From Bordetella parapertussis (GTDB taxonomy: Bacteria > Acidobacteriota > Terriglobia > Bryobacterales > Bryobacteraceae): a DNA stretch of 64,000 nt. The notes under the pieces are model-generated. The model saw only the letters and a program-made list of their open reading frames with translations. It had not been told where the DNA came from and did not search any database. The stretch is from assembly GCA_943328975.2 (NCBI GenBank), contig CALQCC020000020.1, positions 1 through 64,000 on the forward strand, given 5' to 3'. Position numbers and translations under genes: made by a program. Shown piece by piece: positions 6,641-15,460 of the stretch (its first letter is position 1; every line of letters begins with the position of its first letter).

Positions 6641-8524
6641 ATGAGTAGGTTTGCCACAGTACTGGGGCCGATCGTCCTGCTAGCGCTCTCCGCGCCGGTG
6701 TTCGGACAGCTGCGCCCCGATTGGCGGCACGTTGGGAACTCAGCGGTGGAGTTGGGCCTGGCCGACTTGGCGACTGGTCCGGTGGACCGGGTTTGGTACT
6801 CGGCGAATGGCACAAGTCTGCGAATCCGCACCGGTTTGGGCCGCAATTTCGAGACGGCGGATTTCGATACGTGGCAGGCGCTTCCCTTGGATGCCGTAGT
6901 TCCGGCCGCACCTCAAGAGTCCGCACCTGTGCTCCCCGAGGATGGCGCGCGGGTCCGGATCGCCCCGCGGGATCTTCTACGGATCTATGCGTTCGGACGT
7001 TTCGTCTACCGTTCCGACGACGGCGGACGGCATTGGGAAAATATCACGGGCTACAAAGGTGCCTCGATCGTCGGCGATGGACTGCGCGACTTAGCCGTGT
7101 CCCCGGTGAACGCGGATGAAATTACGGTGGCCAGCGGCGCGGGTGTATTCCGATCTCTGGATGGTGGCCGTTCCTGGCACGGGCTGAATGCCTCGCTCCC
7201 CAACCTGCCTGGTCCGCGACTCTTGAGTGTTCCGGCTGGTCCGAGCGGGCCGCAGATTGAGTTGGCGGGCGGCCTGGTGCTGGAGTGGCTAGCCGGCGAA
7301 CGCAGAGCTTGGTCGGTATCCACGAATGACACCGCGCGATTTGAATATGAACTTCGCCGTTCCCTGTCAGAGGTTTTAGGTGCCGCCGTCACCGCCGTGG
7401 TGGTGCGCGACAAAGTCGTCTACGCGGGGGATGTCAACGGACGCGTGAGCGTATCGTCCGATGGGCTACAAACATGGCTGCATTCCACCGACCCTCGACG
7501 AGGGCGAGTGAACGCGCTGTGGGTGGACCCGACGGACTGGCGGATCGCGGTGGCCGTATTCGCTTCGCGACCGGGACTCGCATTGGAACCGCAGACCGTG
7601 CTCCATACGATCAGTGGTGGCGGCGGGTGGGACACGGTGTCTACGAATTTGCCGGACGTCTCGATCAACGGCGTGACTGCGGACCGCGCCAGCAACACCG
7701 TTTACATAGCAGCCGACAGCGGTGTCTATTTCGGCTCCCTCGACCTTGGCACGTTCGGTGCGCAGCCTGTTTGGACCGCGCTATCGGGATTGCCCAGCGC
7801 GCGGGTCAGCGATGTTCGCCTGGACGCGGGACAAACGCAGATCTGGGCGGCGCTTGACGGTCTTGGTCTGTATGCGACATTAGCGCCGCATCGTTTGAGC
7901 GATCCTCGGGTGGTGAGCGCCGCCGATCTACTTTCGCGCGCCGCGGCTCCGGGAACCGTATTCAGTGTGGCGGGCGCTCGTGTGAGCTCCGCGACCGCGG
8001 GCGGCGTGAGCGTGCCGGTGTTATACGCGACCGATTCAGAATCGCAGATCCAAATTCCGTTCAATGTACCGGGCAGTAATCTGGCGCTCTCCATCACGGG
8101 CCCGCAGGGACGCCGCGATTTCCCGCCGATCCCGATGCAGACCACTTCCCCCGCCATCTACCAAGTGGACGGCGCACCGCTGTTGCGTGACGCGGACCGC
8201 GGCGTGATGCTCGACGGGATGAACCCGGCACGCTCCCGCATGCGAGTGCAGATCATGGCCGCCGGCTTGGGCCGCGTGCGTCCGGATTGGCCAGCGGGCT
8301 CGCCCGCGCCGGCCGATAACACCCCGCAAGTAGTGGCTCCCGTAACTGCCTATCTGGATCGCGAACCGGTGGAAGTTCTCCGCGCCGTGCTTGCACCTGG
8401 CTACATCGGCGTCTACTTGGTGGAGATCGAACTCCCCGTCATCCTGCAATACGGCATGGCGGAACTTTACATCCAAGTTGCCGGACAAGAGAGTAACCGC
8501 GTCCGGGTGTATATTGAACCTTAA
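6641..8524 (+). CDS. Exported BNR/Asp-box beta-propeller with Solibacter C-terminal domain
   Basis: This 627-residue protein has a signal peptide (to about residue 22). Asp-box-like motifs of the S-x-D-x-G-x-x-W type recur (YRSDDGGRHWENI, FRSLDGGRSWHGL, VSSDGLQTW), indicating a sialidase/YCF48-like beta-propeller in residues ~70-420. The C-terminal ~200 residues, with PQVVAPVTAYLDREPV and an LAPGYIGVYLVEIELP block, match the TIGR03437 domain known from many Solibacter extracellular proteins. No catalytic residues are evident, so it is probably a binding or scaffolding protein. It overlaps the next gene by one base (TAATG). It is a good taxonomic marker. Confidence 0.82.
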   Translation: MSRFATVLGPIVLLALSAPVFGQLRPDWRHVGNSAVELGLADLATGPVDRVWYSANGTSLRIRTGLGRNFETADFDTWQALPLDAVVPAAPQESAPVLPEDGARVRIAPRDLLRIYAFGRFVYRSDDGGRHWENITGYKGASIVGDGLRDLAVSPVNADEITVASGAGVFRSLDGGRSWHGLNASLPNLPGPRLLSVPAGPSGPQIELAGGLVLEWLAGERRAWSVSTNDTARFEYELRRSLSEVLGAAVTAVVVRDKVVYAGDVNGRVSVSSDGLQTWLHSTDPRRGRVNALWVDPTDWRIAVAVFASRPGLALEPQTVLHTISGGGGWDTVSTNLPDVSINGVTADRASNTVYIAADSGVYFGSLDLGTFGAQPVWTALSGLPSARVSDVRLDAGQTQIWAALDGLGLYATLAPHRLSDPRVVSAADLLSRAAAPGTVFSVAGARVSSATAGGVSVPVLYATDSESQIQIPFNVPGSNLALSITGPQGRRDFPPIPMQTTSPAIYQVDGAPLLRDADRGVMLDGMNPARSRMRVQIMAAGLGRVRPDWPAGSPAPADNTPQVVAPVTAYLDREPVEVLRAVLAPGYIGVYLVEIELPVILQYGMAELYIQVAGQESNRVRVYIEP

Positions 8525-9069
8525 TGAGAAAGATCGTCGTCTTCATCGCCGCCCTCGCCCTTCCCGCTCTGCACCTGCTTCAAGCACAGGCCAACGACCC
8601 CGATAAACTCGCGCCCTACTACCCGACTCCTCAACTTGTCGTGGACAAGATGCTGCAGCTCGGCGGACTCAAGGCAGGCGAGCGCATGTTCGATCTCGGC
8701 TCCGGCGATGGGCGTATCGTGATCATGGCTGCGCAGAAGTATAAGGCGAATGCGATCGGCGTCGAGTTCGATGAGTCGCTGGTGAAGCAAAGCATGGAGC
8801 GTATCAAGTCCCTGGGCCTCTCCAATACCGCGCGCATCATCCATGGCGACTTGCTGCTGCAAAACTACGAATCGGCCGATCTCCTCACCGTGTATCTGCT
8901 CCCCGTCGGCAACGGCCTGGTCACTCCGATCCTCGAAAAGCAACTGAAGAAAGGCGCGCGCGTGGTGGCTCACGATTTTGAGTTCAGCGCTTGGAAGCCC
9001 ACGCGCACCGTAGATGTGGACGATGACGGCGAAGGCCGCAGCCATCGCCTCTACCTCTACCAGCGTTAG
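8524..9069 (+). CDS. Class I SAM-dependent methyltransferase fold with signal peptide
   Basis: The 181-residue protein begins with a signal-like segment (KIVVFIAALALPALHLLQAQA), then a compact methyltransferase domain: motif I FDLGSGDGRIVI near residues 56-67, an acidic post-I residue in IGVEFDES, and a HGDLL block. Length is short but complete for the core fold. An exported SAM enzyme is odd, because SAM is cytoplasmic; the segment could instead be a membrane anchor. It starts inside the stop of the preceding gene and is followed at 2 bp by a histidine kinase, so these genes form an operon. Substrate unknown. Confidence 0.75.
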   Translation: MRKIVVFIAALALPALHLLQAQANDPDKLAPYYPTPQLVVDKMLQLGGLKAGERMFDLGSGDGRIVIMAAQKYKANAIGVEFDESLVKQSMERIKSLGLSNTARIIHGDLLLQNYESADLLTVYLLPVGNGLVTPILEKQLKKGARVVAHDFEFSAWKPTRTVDVDDDGEGRSHRLYLYQR

Positions 9070-9071
9070 TC

Positions 9072-10193
9072 ATGGTTCCCTACCGGGGGCGCTTCGCCCT
9101 CCGCATCGCGCGCTTGAGCGTCTCCTTGTTGTGCGGAGCCTGGTATCTGCAGGCCAACGGGCTGAGTCTGAATTCCGTGACCGCGCTGCTGGCCGCCCAC
9201 GCTCTCTTTTCCGCTGTGTCCCTGCTCGACATAGGATTTGAAACACCTCTGCGCGGCCTGATCGCCCTTGCCATTGACGCAGCCTACTATTGCCTGTGGG
9301 CCTGGGCCGCGCCTGAAAACTTCCAGGCTCCCATTGCCTGTGCCTACTTGCTTGCTTCGACCACTCTATTGCAGGACCGGCTCCGCACGTGCATCGCCGC
9401 AGGCGTTGCCTTGTTGATCGCGCTGCTGATCCCGCCCTTTGGTCCCTTGGTATGGTCGGTCACCGGCATGGCGGCGCTGGCTGTGACCGCAGCCTTCTAT
9501 CGCAACTACCTCGAAGGCCGCATGTCCACCACGTTGCGCCACAACGTCATCATCCGCTCACAAGCCCTGAGCACCCGCGAAGCCGAACGCCAGCGCATCG
9601 CGGCGGACTTTCACGATGGACCTTTGCAGAACTTCATCGGCTTCCAACTGCGGCTCGAAATCATCCGCCGGCAAATGGAACGCAACGCCGATGTAGCCAA
9701 GCAAGAACTGCTCCAGCTACAGGAACTCTGCAAGAGCCAGGTCGCCGACCTGCGCAGTTTTGTCCGCACCATGCGTCCTCCTGACGAAGGCATGAGCCTC
9801 GCCGCGTCCCTGCAACGCATGGCCGATTCGCTGCAACGTGACACCGGCATCACCTCCACGTTCACGGGCGAAGAACTGCACGATCCGCAAGAGGTTGATG
9901 TCTCGCTGGAGATCATCCAGATTGTCCGCGAGGCGTTCAACAACATCCAGAAACATTCCGGCGCAACGCGCGTCGATCTCAGCGCCCATCGCCGCGGCCG
10001 CGCTGTCGAAATCATCGTCCGCGACAATGGCAGCGGCTTCCCGTTTGCCGGAGCCTTCACGCTGGAAGAACTCGACGCCGCGCGGCTCGGGCCTATCAGC
10101 ATCAAGCGCCGCATCAAGATGCTCGCCGGCGAACTAGCTTTGGAATCGCGTCCGGGCGAGGGCGCGAAGCTCACGCTCCGGGTGCCGTTTTGA
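9072..10193 (+). CDS. Membrane sensor histidine kinase, NarL/DesK-type
   Basis: The 373-residue protein has about five or six N-terminal membrane helices (residues ~10-142), then a HisKA_3 dimerisation domain with the phosphorylated His181 in AADFHDGPLQN, and a HATPase domain with REAFNNIQKHSGA (N box) and RDNGSGF (G1 box). The arrangement is that of two-component kinases that partner with LuxR-type response regulators. No response regulator is adjacent, so its partner is elsewhere. The sensor part has no recognisable ligand domain. Its TGA overlaps the ATG of the next gene by four bases. Confidence 0.87.
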   Translation: MVPYRGRFALRIARLSVSLLCGAWYLQANGLSLNSVTALLAAHALFSAVSLLDIGFETPLRGLIALAIDAAYYCLWAWAAPENFQAPIACAYLLASTTLLQDRLRTCIAAGVALLIALLIPPFGPLVWSVTGMAALAVTAAFYRNYLEGRMSTTLRHNVIIRSQALSTREAERQRIAADFHDGPLQNFIGFQLRLEIIRRQMERNADVAKQELLQLQELCKSQVADLRSFVRTMRPPDEGMSLAASLQRMADSLQRDTGITSTFTGEELHDPQEVDVSLEIIQIVREAFNNIQKHSGATRVDLSAHRRGRAVEIIVRDNGSGFPFAGAFTLEELDAARLGPISIKRRIKMLAGELALESRPGEGAKLTLRVPF

Positions 10194-11152
10194 AATGGCT
10201 CGCCACGCTAGCGGCCTTCACCGTCCTTTCGGGCTGTGGACATTACTCTGACTTCACGCTCCCTGCCCCGCAAGCTACCGGACCCGCTGGACCCTTTACC
10301 TGGGAACCCACCGCAGCACCTGTCATCGCGCGCGGCGAGGCCAGCGACGTTCTGAATCCATCGGTCGTGCGCTTCCACGACGCCTACTGGAATCTCTACT
10401 CGGAGTTCGACGGCAAGGCATGGCACACCTCCGCCGCGACCTCCCCCGATGGGCTCGCGTGGACCAAGCTGGGCCGTGTGCTTTCGCCACAAGCAGAAGA
10501 CGGCAACTACATCGCCGCCAACGGATCGGCACTGGTCGTCGGCGAGGAGATCTTCTATTGGTTCGAGGTCGGCTATCCTCTCCGCCTCGCACTCGCGCGT
10601 TCTCGCGACGGCCGCACGTGGACCCGTCAACCCGGCATCGTGCTCTCAACGGGTCCTTACGGCAGCTTCGATGAACGCGCCGTGGCCGACCCCTACGTCA
10701 TCCGGTCCGGCGACTATTTCTATCTCTACTATCTGGGCCAAGACCGCGCCGCACGGCAGCGCCTGGGCGTCGCGCGATCCACCGACGGCGTCACGTGGGA
10801 GAAACTCAGCACGAATCCCGTGCTGGAAGGCGGCCCACCCGGAGCCTTCGATGAAGAGCTCGGCGAGCCTGCTGTGTGGACCTCCGGTGGCGCGTGGTGG
10901 ATGCTCTACACCGGACGCGCGCACGATGAACAGCGTCGCATCGGACTAGCGCGGTCCGCCGATGGCATCGCTTGGAAGCGTGTACCGGACTTCGTCATCG
11001 CCGGCGATCAGGCGTGGAACAGTAAAGTCATCGCCGATCCTTCGGTGGAGTTGCAAGCTACCGGCACCGTCCGCGTTTGGTTCGGCGCTGGCGACGTCGC
11101 CAGTCCCGATCAATCTCTGCACGGCCAGATCGGCGTTGGCGTCCTGCGTTAG
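10190..11152 (+). CDS. Lipoprotein with GH43/GH32-like five-bladed propeller
   Basis: The 320-residue product has a lipoprotein signal (LATLAAFTVLSGCGH, Cys at residue ~16). The rest shows repeated glycosidase-propeller motifs: NPSVVRFHDAYWNLYSEF, SPDGLAWTKLG, RAVADPYVIRSGDYFYLYY, GEPAVWTSGGAWWMLYTG and VIADPSVEL. These 'x-DP-x-V' and 'W-x-L/M-Y-x-G' repeats are typical of GH43/GH62/GH130-like propellers acting on glycans. The exact family and activity cannot be assigned by eye. It starts inside the stop of the histidine-kinase gene (ATGA), an unusual coupling of a kinase with a surface glycan-binding protein. Confidence 0.72.
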   Translation: MKWLATLAAFTVLSGCGHYSDFTLPAPQATGPAGPFTWEPTAAPVIARGEASDVLNPSVVRFHDAYWNLYSEFDGKAWHTSAATSPDGLAWTKLGRVLSPQAEDGNYIAANGSALVVGEEIFYWFEVGYPLRLALARSRDGRTWTRQPGIVLSTGPYGSFDERAVADPYVIRSGDYFYLYYLGQDRAARQRLGVARSTDGVTWEKLSTNPVLEGGPPGAFDEELGEPAVWTSGGAWWMLYTGRAHDEQRRIGLARSADGIAWKRVPDFVIAGDQAWNSKVIADPSVELQATGTVRVWFGAGDVASPDQSLHGQIGVGVLR

Positions 11153-11175
11153 CGCGGGGCCCAGTTACGAGAGAG

Positions 11176-12677
11176 TTACGGCAGCGCGCAGGAGAAGTTC
11201 GCCGCGTCGTCGGTGCTGCCCGAGCCGTCGTACTTCGCCACTTGCGGGAACGCGCACAACGGACGCGTGCGGTCGGTCTGTCCATTACGCACACGCGACG
11301 CGGGAATCGCATCGGGCGCGTGACCCTGCTCCACCCACTGGGTGATCGCGGACATCATGTTGAACGTGGACGTCCCGTCGCCACCTCCGCAGTGCCCCAT
11401 GCCTGGAACCATGAAGAGACGGATCTCGTCTGAGGCCGCGCCGCCGCCCACCGTCTTGAGAACCGAGTTGTAGTAGTTCACGCTGTTGCGCGGAGCGATG
11501 CCGGGGTCGGCCCAGCCGTGATACATGAGCAGCTTGCCACCGCGATAGAAGAACGGCCGCAAGTTCGGATCCGTCGAATCCATCAGCGCTCCAATGTCGC
11601 GGGTCGCGCGCGCGATGTCGCGCTCCGGATCGAGTTTCAAGTAGTCCCAGCTAGTGTCCTTGAAGACAAGATACCTGTAAGTGTCGTCCGCGATGCCAAG
11701 CGGGCGCTGACCCGAGAGCGTATTCCAACCCGTTTCGCTGCCCGGTTCCATGCCAGGGAAAATGGTCTTGCCTTTAGAATCCTTCGGACCGCTGTAGGTG
11801 AGTCGCGCGGTTTCAACTTGCGCTGCCGTCAGGCAGGTGGGCGCGTCAGCCCCCTTGCACGCCAGCACTTTCGGGTCGAAATTGCACTTCAGCGGATTCT
11901 CAATCACTCCGTCCTTCACTCCATCGCGCGCGTCGCAAGCCTTGAGTGCGGCCTCGTGGAGCATCGTGAACTTGGCAACCGGGATGGTCGCTGCCGGATT
12001 CCGATTGGCCACCGTTGCGGTCCACACTTGAGCGCCGTGCAGATGCGTGGCGTAGTTCGCAGCGGCCCCAGCTATGATGCCGTCGTAATCGCAGGATAGC
12101 GCTGGACTTCCGTGAGCGCCTGCCGCCCGCCAGTGGAACATCCGTTGAAGTAAGACTTCGTCGGGCGGCGTCCATAATTCGTTTCGATAATCGCCTTAGC
12201 CGCGATCGTCATTTCGTGCACAGCTCGGTAAGAGAAGTCGATCACCTTCTCCGGATGTCCAGGAATGAAATCCGCCGCATTGCCGCCCGTGTGCCCGGTG
12301 TCTGTGCTGGCTGTCGCGTAACCTTCGGCAAGCGCAGTCGCCATCGCCGGGTAACTGATGGAGCCAGCCCACGCGCCGTTGCCGACCGATTGCAGGCTCG
12401 CATTCCACCCCGCGACCGGCATCCACACTTCGACCTGAATCACCGAATCGCTGGACGGAGTAAGCGTCGCCGCCACGCGGCAGAACGCCGGCAGATTGCG
12501 AAACGCGTTATTTTGTTTGCCCTTCGCACCCGCCGCTCCGGGTTGCTGGAACGCTCCCGGAGCTACGGTCTCTGCTGCAGTGATAGTGGCGTTGCCCAGC
12601 CTCAACTCCTTGACGCTCTCGCATCCCAAGCCGAACGCTAAAGGCGAGCATAAGAGAAGCAACGCAGCGTATTTCAT
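11176..12677 (-). pseudogene. Tannase/feruloyl-esterase family protein, one-base frameshift
   Basis: Two overlapping frames together make one complete member of the tannase/feruloyl-esterase family, about 500 residues. The N-terminal part (from the ATG at 12677, signal peptide MKYAALLLLCSPLAFG) carries the nucleophile motif GCSTGGRQ and ends after QRYPAITTAS. The C-terminal part resumes with DYDGIIAGAA and carries YHGWADPGIAPRNS and GMGHCGGG. Compared with the intact neighbour (YPADFDGIVAG), one G is missing at 12090/12091 on the plus-strand numbering. The ATG overlaps the stop of the intact gene upstream (ATGA). Either a recent pseudogene or a sequence error. An AKGKQ tract lies near the mature N-terminus. 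Confidence 0.82.
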
Positions 12678-14176
12678 TTGCAGGAGAAGTTGGCTGCTTC
12701 GTCGGTGGAACCCGTGCCGTTATACTGAGCGGTCGCCGGATAGGCGCACAACGGACGCGTGCGAACAGTCTGTCCATTCGCTACCTTCGAGGACGCGATG
12801 CTCGCAGGAGCCTTGTTCTGATCCACCCACTGGGTCAACGCCGACAGCATGTCGAACGTAGACGTTCCATCGCCGCCGCCGCAATGCGCCATGCCGGGGA
12901 CCATGAACAACCGATGGTTCGCCTGCACTTTGCTCACGCCGCCATTGGCCTTGGCGACTCCTTCATAGTAGGTTACGCTCGACCGCGAAGAGATCTGCGG
13001 ATCGGCCCAGCCGTGATACTGAATGATCTTGCCGCCGCGATCATAGAACGGCTTCAGGTTGGTATCGAGCCCATCGATCACGGCGCCGATCTTCAACGCA
13101 GACGTCATGTCGGCATCGAAGTTTAGCGTCTTGTAGTCAAAGTTCGCGTCCTGCTTCACAACATAACGGAACATATCGATCGCCACACCGAACGGATTCG
13201 CGCCGGCCATCGTGTTCCAACCCATCTCGCTACCCGGCTCGTGCCCAGGGAAGTAAACTTCACCCGTGCGCGGATTCTTCACGTCAGAGTAAATCTTATT
13301 GACCGTCTCGACTTGCGCAGCAGTCAAGCAGGTCGGCGCATCCGCGCCAGCGCACTGGATCGTCTTCGGATCGAACTTGCAAGCGCGCGGATTTTCCAGC
13401 ACGCCATCTTTCACCTTGTCGAGCGTATCGCACGCCGCCAGCACCGCCTCATGCACCACAGCAAATTTCGCCGCAGGCAACGCGCTATCGGCGTCCTTGT
13501 GTGTCTGCTGCCCGATCCAAATCGCTTGCGCCGCGCGACCCGTGAACTGGATCGCCGGGGCTCCCGCGACGATGCCGTCGAAATCCGCCGGGTACATCTG
13601 CGCGGCCTTCAGTCCCTGCCGTCCACCAGCGGAGCAACCGTCCCAATACGATTTCCGCACCGGGCTCTCATAACGAGCCTGCGCCAGCGCCTTACCGATC
13701 ACCGCCATTTCGTGAACCGCGCGGTAACCGAAGTCGATCACCTTTTCCGGATGCCCCAGCGCAAACGCCGCGCTGCCGCCCTCATGGCCCGTATCCGTCA
13801 TCGCGCTGGCGTAACCGGCGCGCAATCCGTCGGCGAGCGTGGCGGGCGTGATCGTGCCAGTCCAACCCCCGTTGCCGTTAGCCAGGAAGTTGCCATTCCA
13901 ATTCGTCGCGGGCAACCAGTATTCAATATTGATAACAGAATCGGCACTCGGCTTCGACACTACCTTCACATCGCAGAATGCGGGCAGGTCAGTGAAGTTC
14001 GGTCCGGCTTTGCCCTTCGCTGCTGCGGCCGCGGGCGCATACGCACCAGCCGCAACAGAGACAGCAGTGATCGTCGCGTTGGCAACCTTCACCGAGCTCA
14101 AACTTTCGCAAGTGGCGGCCGCCATCGGGAATGCGGCCAGGACGAACGAGGACAGAATCAGGGTTGTGCGCTTCAT
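12674..14176 (-). CDS. Tannase/feruloyl-esterase family protein, exported
   Basis: The start is the ATG at 14176, with TAGGAG upstream and a signal peptide (MKRTTLILSSFVLAAF). The 500-residue product belongs to the family that hydrolyses tannins and feruloyl esters of plant polymers. It shows the nucleophile Ser182 in DGCSAGGRQ, an acidic residue region in YHGWADPQISSRS, and His near 431 in GMAHCGGGDG. The Cys next to Ser and the Cys next to His form the CS-D-HC disulfide known in this family. A run of Ala plus KGK (AAAAAKGKAGPN) sits just after the signal region. The frameshifted paralog follows with ATGA overlap, indicating a tandem duplication. Confidence 0.88.
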   Translation of the reverse strand: MKRTTLILSSFVLAAFPMAAATCESLSSVKVANATITAVSVAAGAYAPAAAAAKGKAGPNFTDLPAFCDVKVVSKPSADSVINIEYWLPATNWNGNFLANGNGGWTGTITPATLADGLRAGYASAMTDTGHEGGSAAFALGHPEKVIDFGYRAVHEMAVIGKALAQARYESPVRKSYWDGCSAGGRQGLKAAQMYPADFDGIVAGAPAIQFTGRAAQAIWIGQQTHKDADSALPAAKFAVVHEAVLAACDTLDKVKDGVLENPRACKFDPKTIQCAGADAPTCLTAAQVETVNKIYSDVKNPRTGEVYFPGHEPGSEMGWNTMAGANPFGVAIDMFRYVVKQDANFDYKTLNFDADMTSALKIGAVIDGLDTNLKPFYDRGGKIIQYHGWADPQISSRSSVTYYEGVAKANGGVSKVQANHRLFMVPGMAHCGGGDGTSTFDMLSALTQWVDQNKAPASIASSKVANGQTVRTRPLCAYPATAQYNGTGSTDEAANFSCK

Positions 14177-14282
14177 ACCACTCCTAGAAGATATCGTTGG
14201 ATCACCAATGATGATATCCGATCTAGGCAGGGCCTGCTCCCCCCGGTCGTTTTCCAGCATTGCCTGATGTATAGTAAGCCTG

Positions 14283-14690
14283 ATGAACCACAAGCTTGCC
14301 CTTACTCTGACAGCGGCGCTGCTCGCGGTGGGGTCGCTGTGGGCCCACCATTCGGTGACCGCCGTGTTCGACACATCGAAGCAAATCGTCGTCACAGGCG
14401 AGTTGACGGAAGTCGAGTGGGTGAACCCTCACATCTTTCTGCACATGAAGGGAAAGTCCTCAACCACAAGCCCGGTGCAAGACTGGAAAGTTGAGGGCGG
14501 TCCGCCCGCGTGGTACCGGCGCGTGAACGTCAACAAGGCAACCTTCTCGAAACGCGTCGGCGAGGTGGTAACAATCAATGGGTACCCGTCCAAGGATTCC
14601 GCTCCCTATGGATACCTGCTAAAGATCACGTTTGCGGATGGCGATAGTCTGGAATCGGTATCGGCGGCGGAGGCTGCGAAAGTAAAATGA
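14283..14690 (+). CDS. DUF6152-like exported protein
   Basis: The 135-residue product has a signal peptide ending before AHHSVTAVFD, the DUF6152 hallmark start, followed by KQIVVTGELTEVEWVNPHIF and GGPPAWYRRVNV. Function is unknown. Its TGA overlaps the ATG of a PDLSGxW-family gene (ATGA), and that gene overlaps a cytochrome c gene (GTGA). This tight coupling repeats the DUF6152/PDLSGxW pairing of 2.1-4.5 kb. It is transcribed divergently from the tannase pair, with 106 bp between them for promoters. Confidence 0.78.
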   Translation: MNHKLALTLTAALLAVGSLWAHHSVTAVFDTSKQIVVTGELTEVEWVNPHIFLHMKGKSSTTSPVQDWKVEGGPPAWYRRVNVNKATFSKRVGEVVTINGYPSKDSAPYGYLLKITFADGDSLESVSAAEAAKVK

Positions 14691-15460
14691 CGTATCGAAT
14701 CTTGAGTTCCTTGTTAGCAGTGAGCGCGCTGGCCACTCTTGCGATTGCCCAGCAACAACACCCCGATTTCAGCGGCATCTGGCAGTATTCGGTAGCGCTG
14801 CCCGTCGGCGGAGTGAAGCAAGTGGTGAAGGGTAAAGCGGTCGGAGCCGCGCCCGACGCCAGCGGACGCAATCCCGCGAAAGGTGCTGTCACCGGAGCGC
14901 TCGCATCCACTCCCGCACCTTCCTACAAGCCCGAGATGCTGGCGAAGGTCAAAGAGACCGATGCGAACCAGAGCCGCACGGACGGGACGTTCTATTGCGG
15001 CAAGCCCGGCGTGCCGCGCATCGGACCGCCGCGCAAGATCGTGCAGTCCGCGAAGGAACTGCTCTTCTTCTACGAAGACATGTCCGGCGATCAGTACCGC
15101 ATCATCCCTATGAACGGCAAACACGATTCCGACGCAGACCCGTCTTTCAACGGCGACTCCATCGCGCGCTGGGAAGGCAACACTCTAGCGGTCGAGTCGG
15201 TGAATTTCGTCACCGACACTTGGTTCGGAGAGAACGGCTACATCCACTCCGATGCGATGAAGGTGACCGAGCGGTTCTGGAAACAAGGTGAGAACCTCGC
15301 CTATCAAGTAACCGTGGACGATCCGAAAGTCTTGACGGCTCCGTGGGTGATGGCCGCGCGTATCATCCGTCCGTCCGACGAGCCTTTGATCGAATCCGCT
15401 ACCTGCGTTGAAGATGACGCACACCGGCTGAAGAATAACGATCATCACTTGCAGCGGTGA
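14687..15460 (+). CDS. Exported protein of the 'PDLSGxW' family, copy 3
   Basis: The 257-residue product has a signal peptide (ILSSLLAVSALATLAIAQ), the family motif HPDFSGIWQY at the mature N-terminus, a KGKAVGAAP tract, then the core: YCGKPGVPRIG, GDSIARWEGNTLAVESV, TDTWFG, VTERFW, VDDPKVLTAPW and ATCVEDD. This is the most compact copy, so it best shows the minimal domain. It is translationally coupled on both sides, to a DUF6152 gene and to a cytochrome c gene. Function unknown; a periplasmic partner role in redox or metal chemistry is inference from context. Confidence 0.76.
   Translation: MTYRILSSLLAVSALATLAIAQQQHPDFSGIWQYSVALPVGGVKQVVKGKAVGAAPDASGRNPAKGAVTGALASTPAPSYKPEMLAKVKETDANQSRTDGTFYCGKPGVPRIGPPRKIVQSAKELLFFYEDMSGDQYRIIPMNGKHDSDADPSFNGDSIARWEGNTLAVESVNFVTDTWFGENGYIHSDAMKVTERFWKQGENLAYQVTVDDPKVLTAPWVMAARIIRPSDEPLIESATCVEDDAHRLKNNDHHLQR

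Noticed and set aside
13241-14494. 417-residue open frame on the plus strand
   Set aside because: Antisense to the intact tannase-like gene and overlapping the DUF6152 gene; Arg/His-rich composition of a shadow frame.
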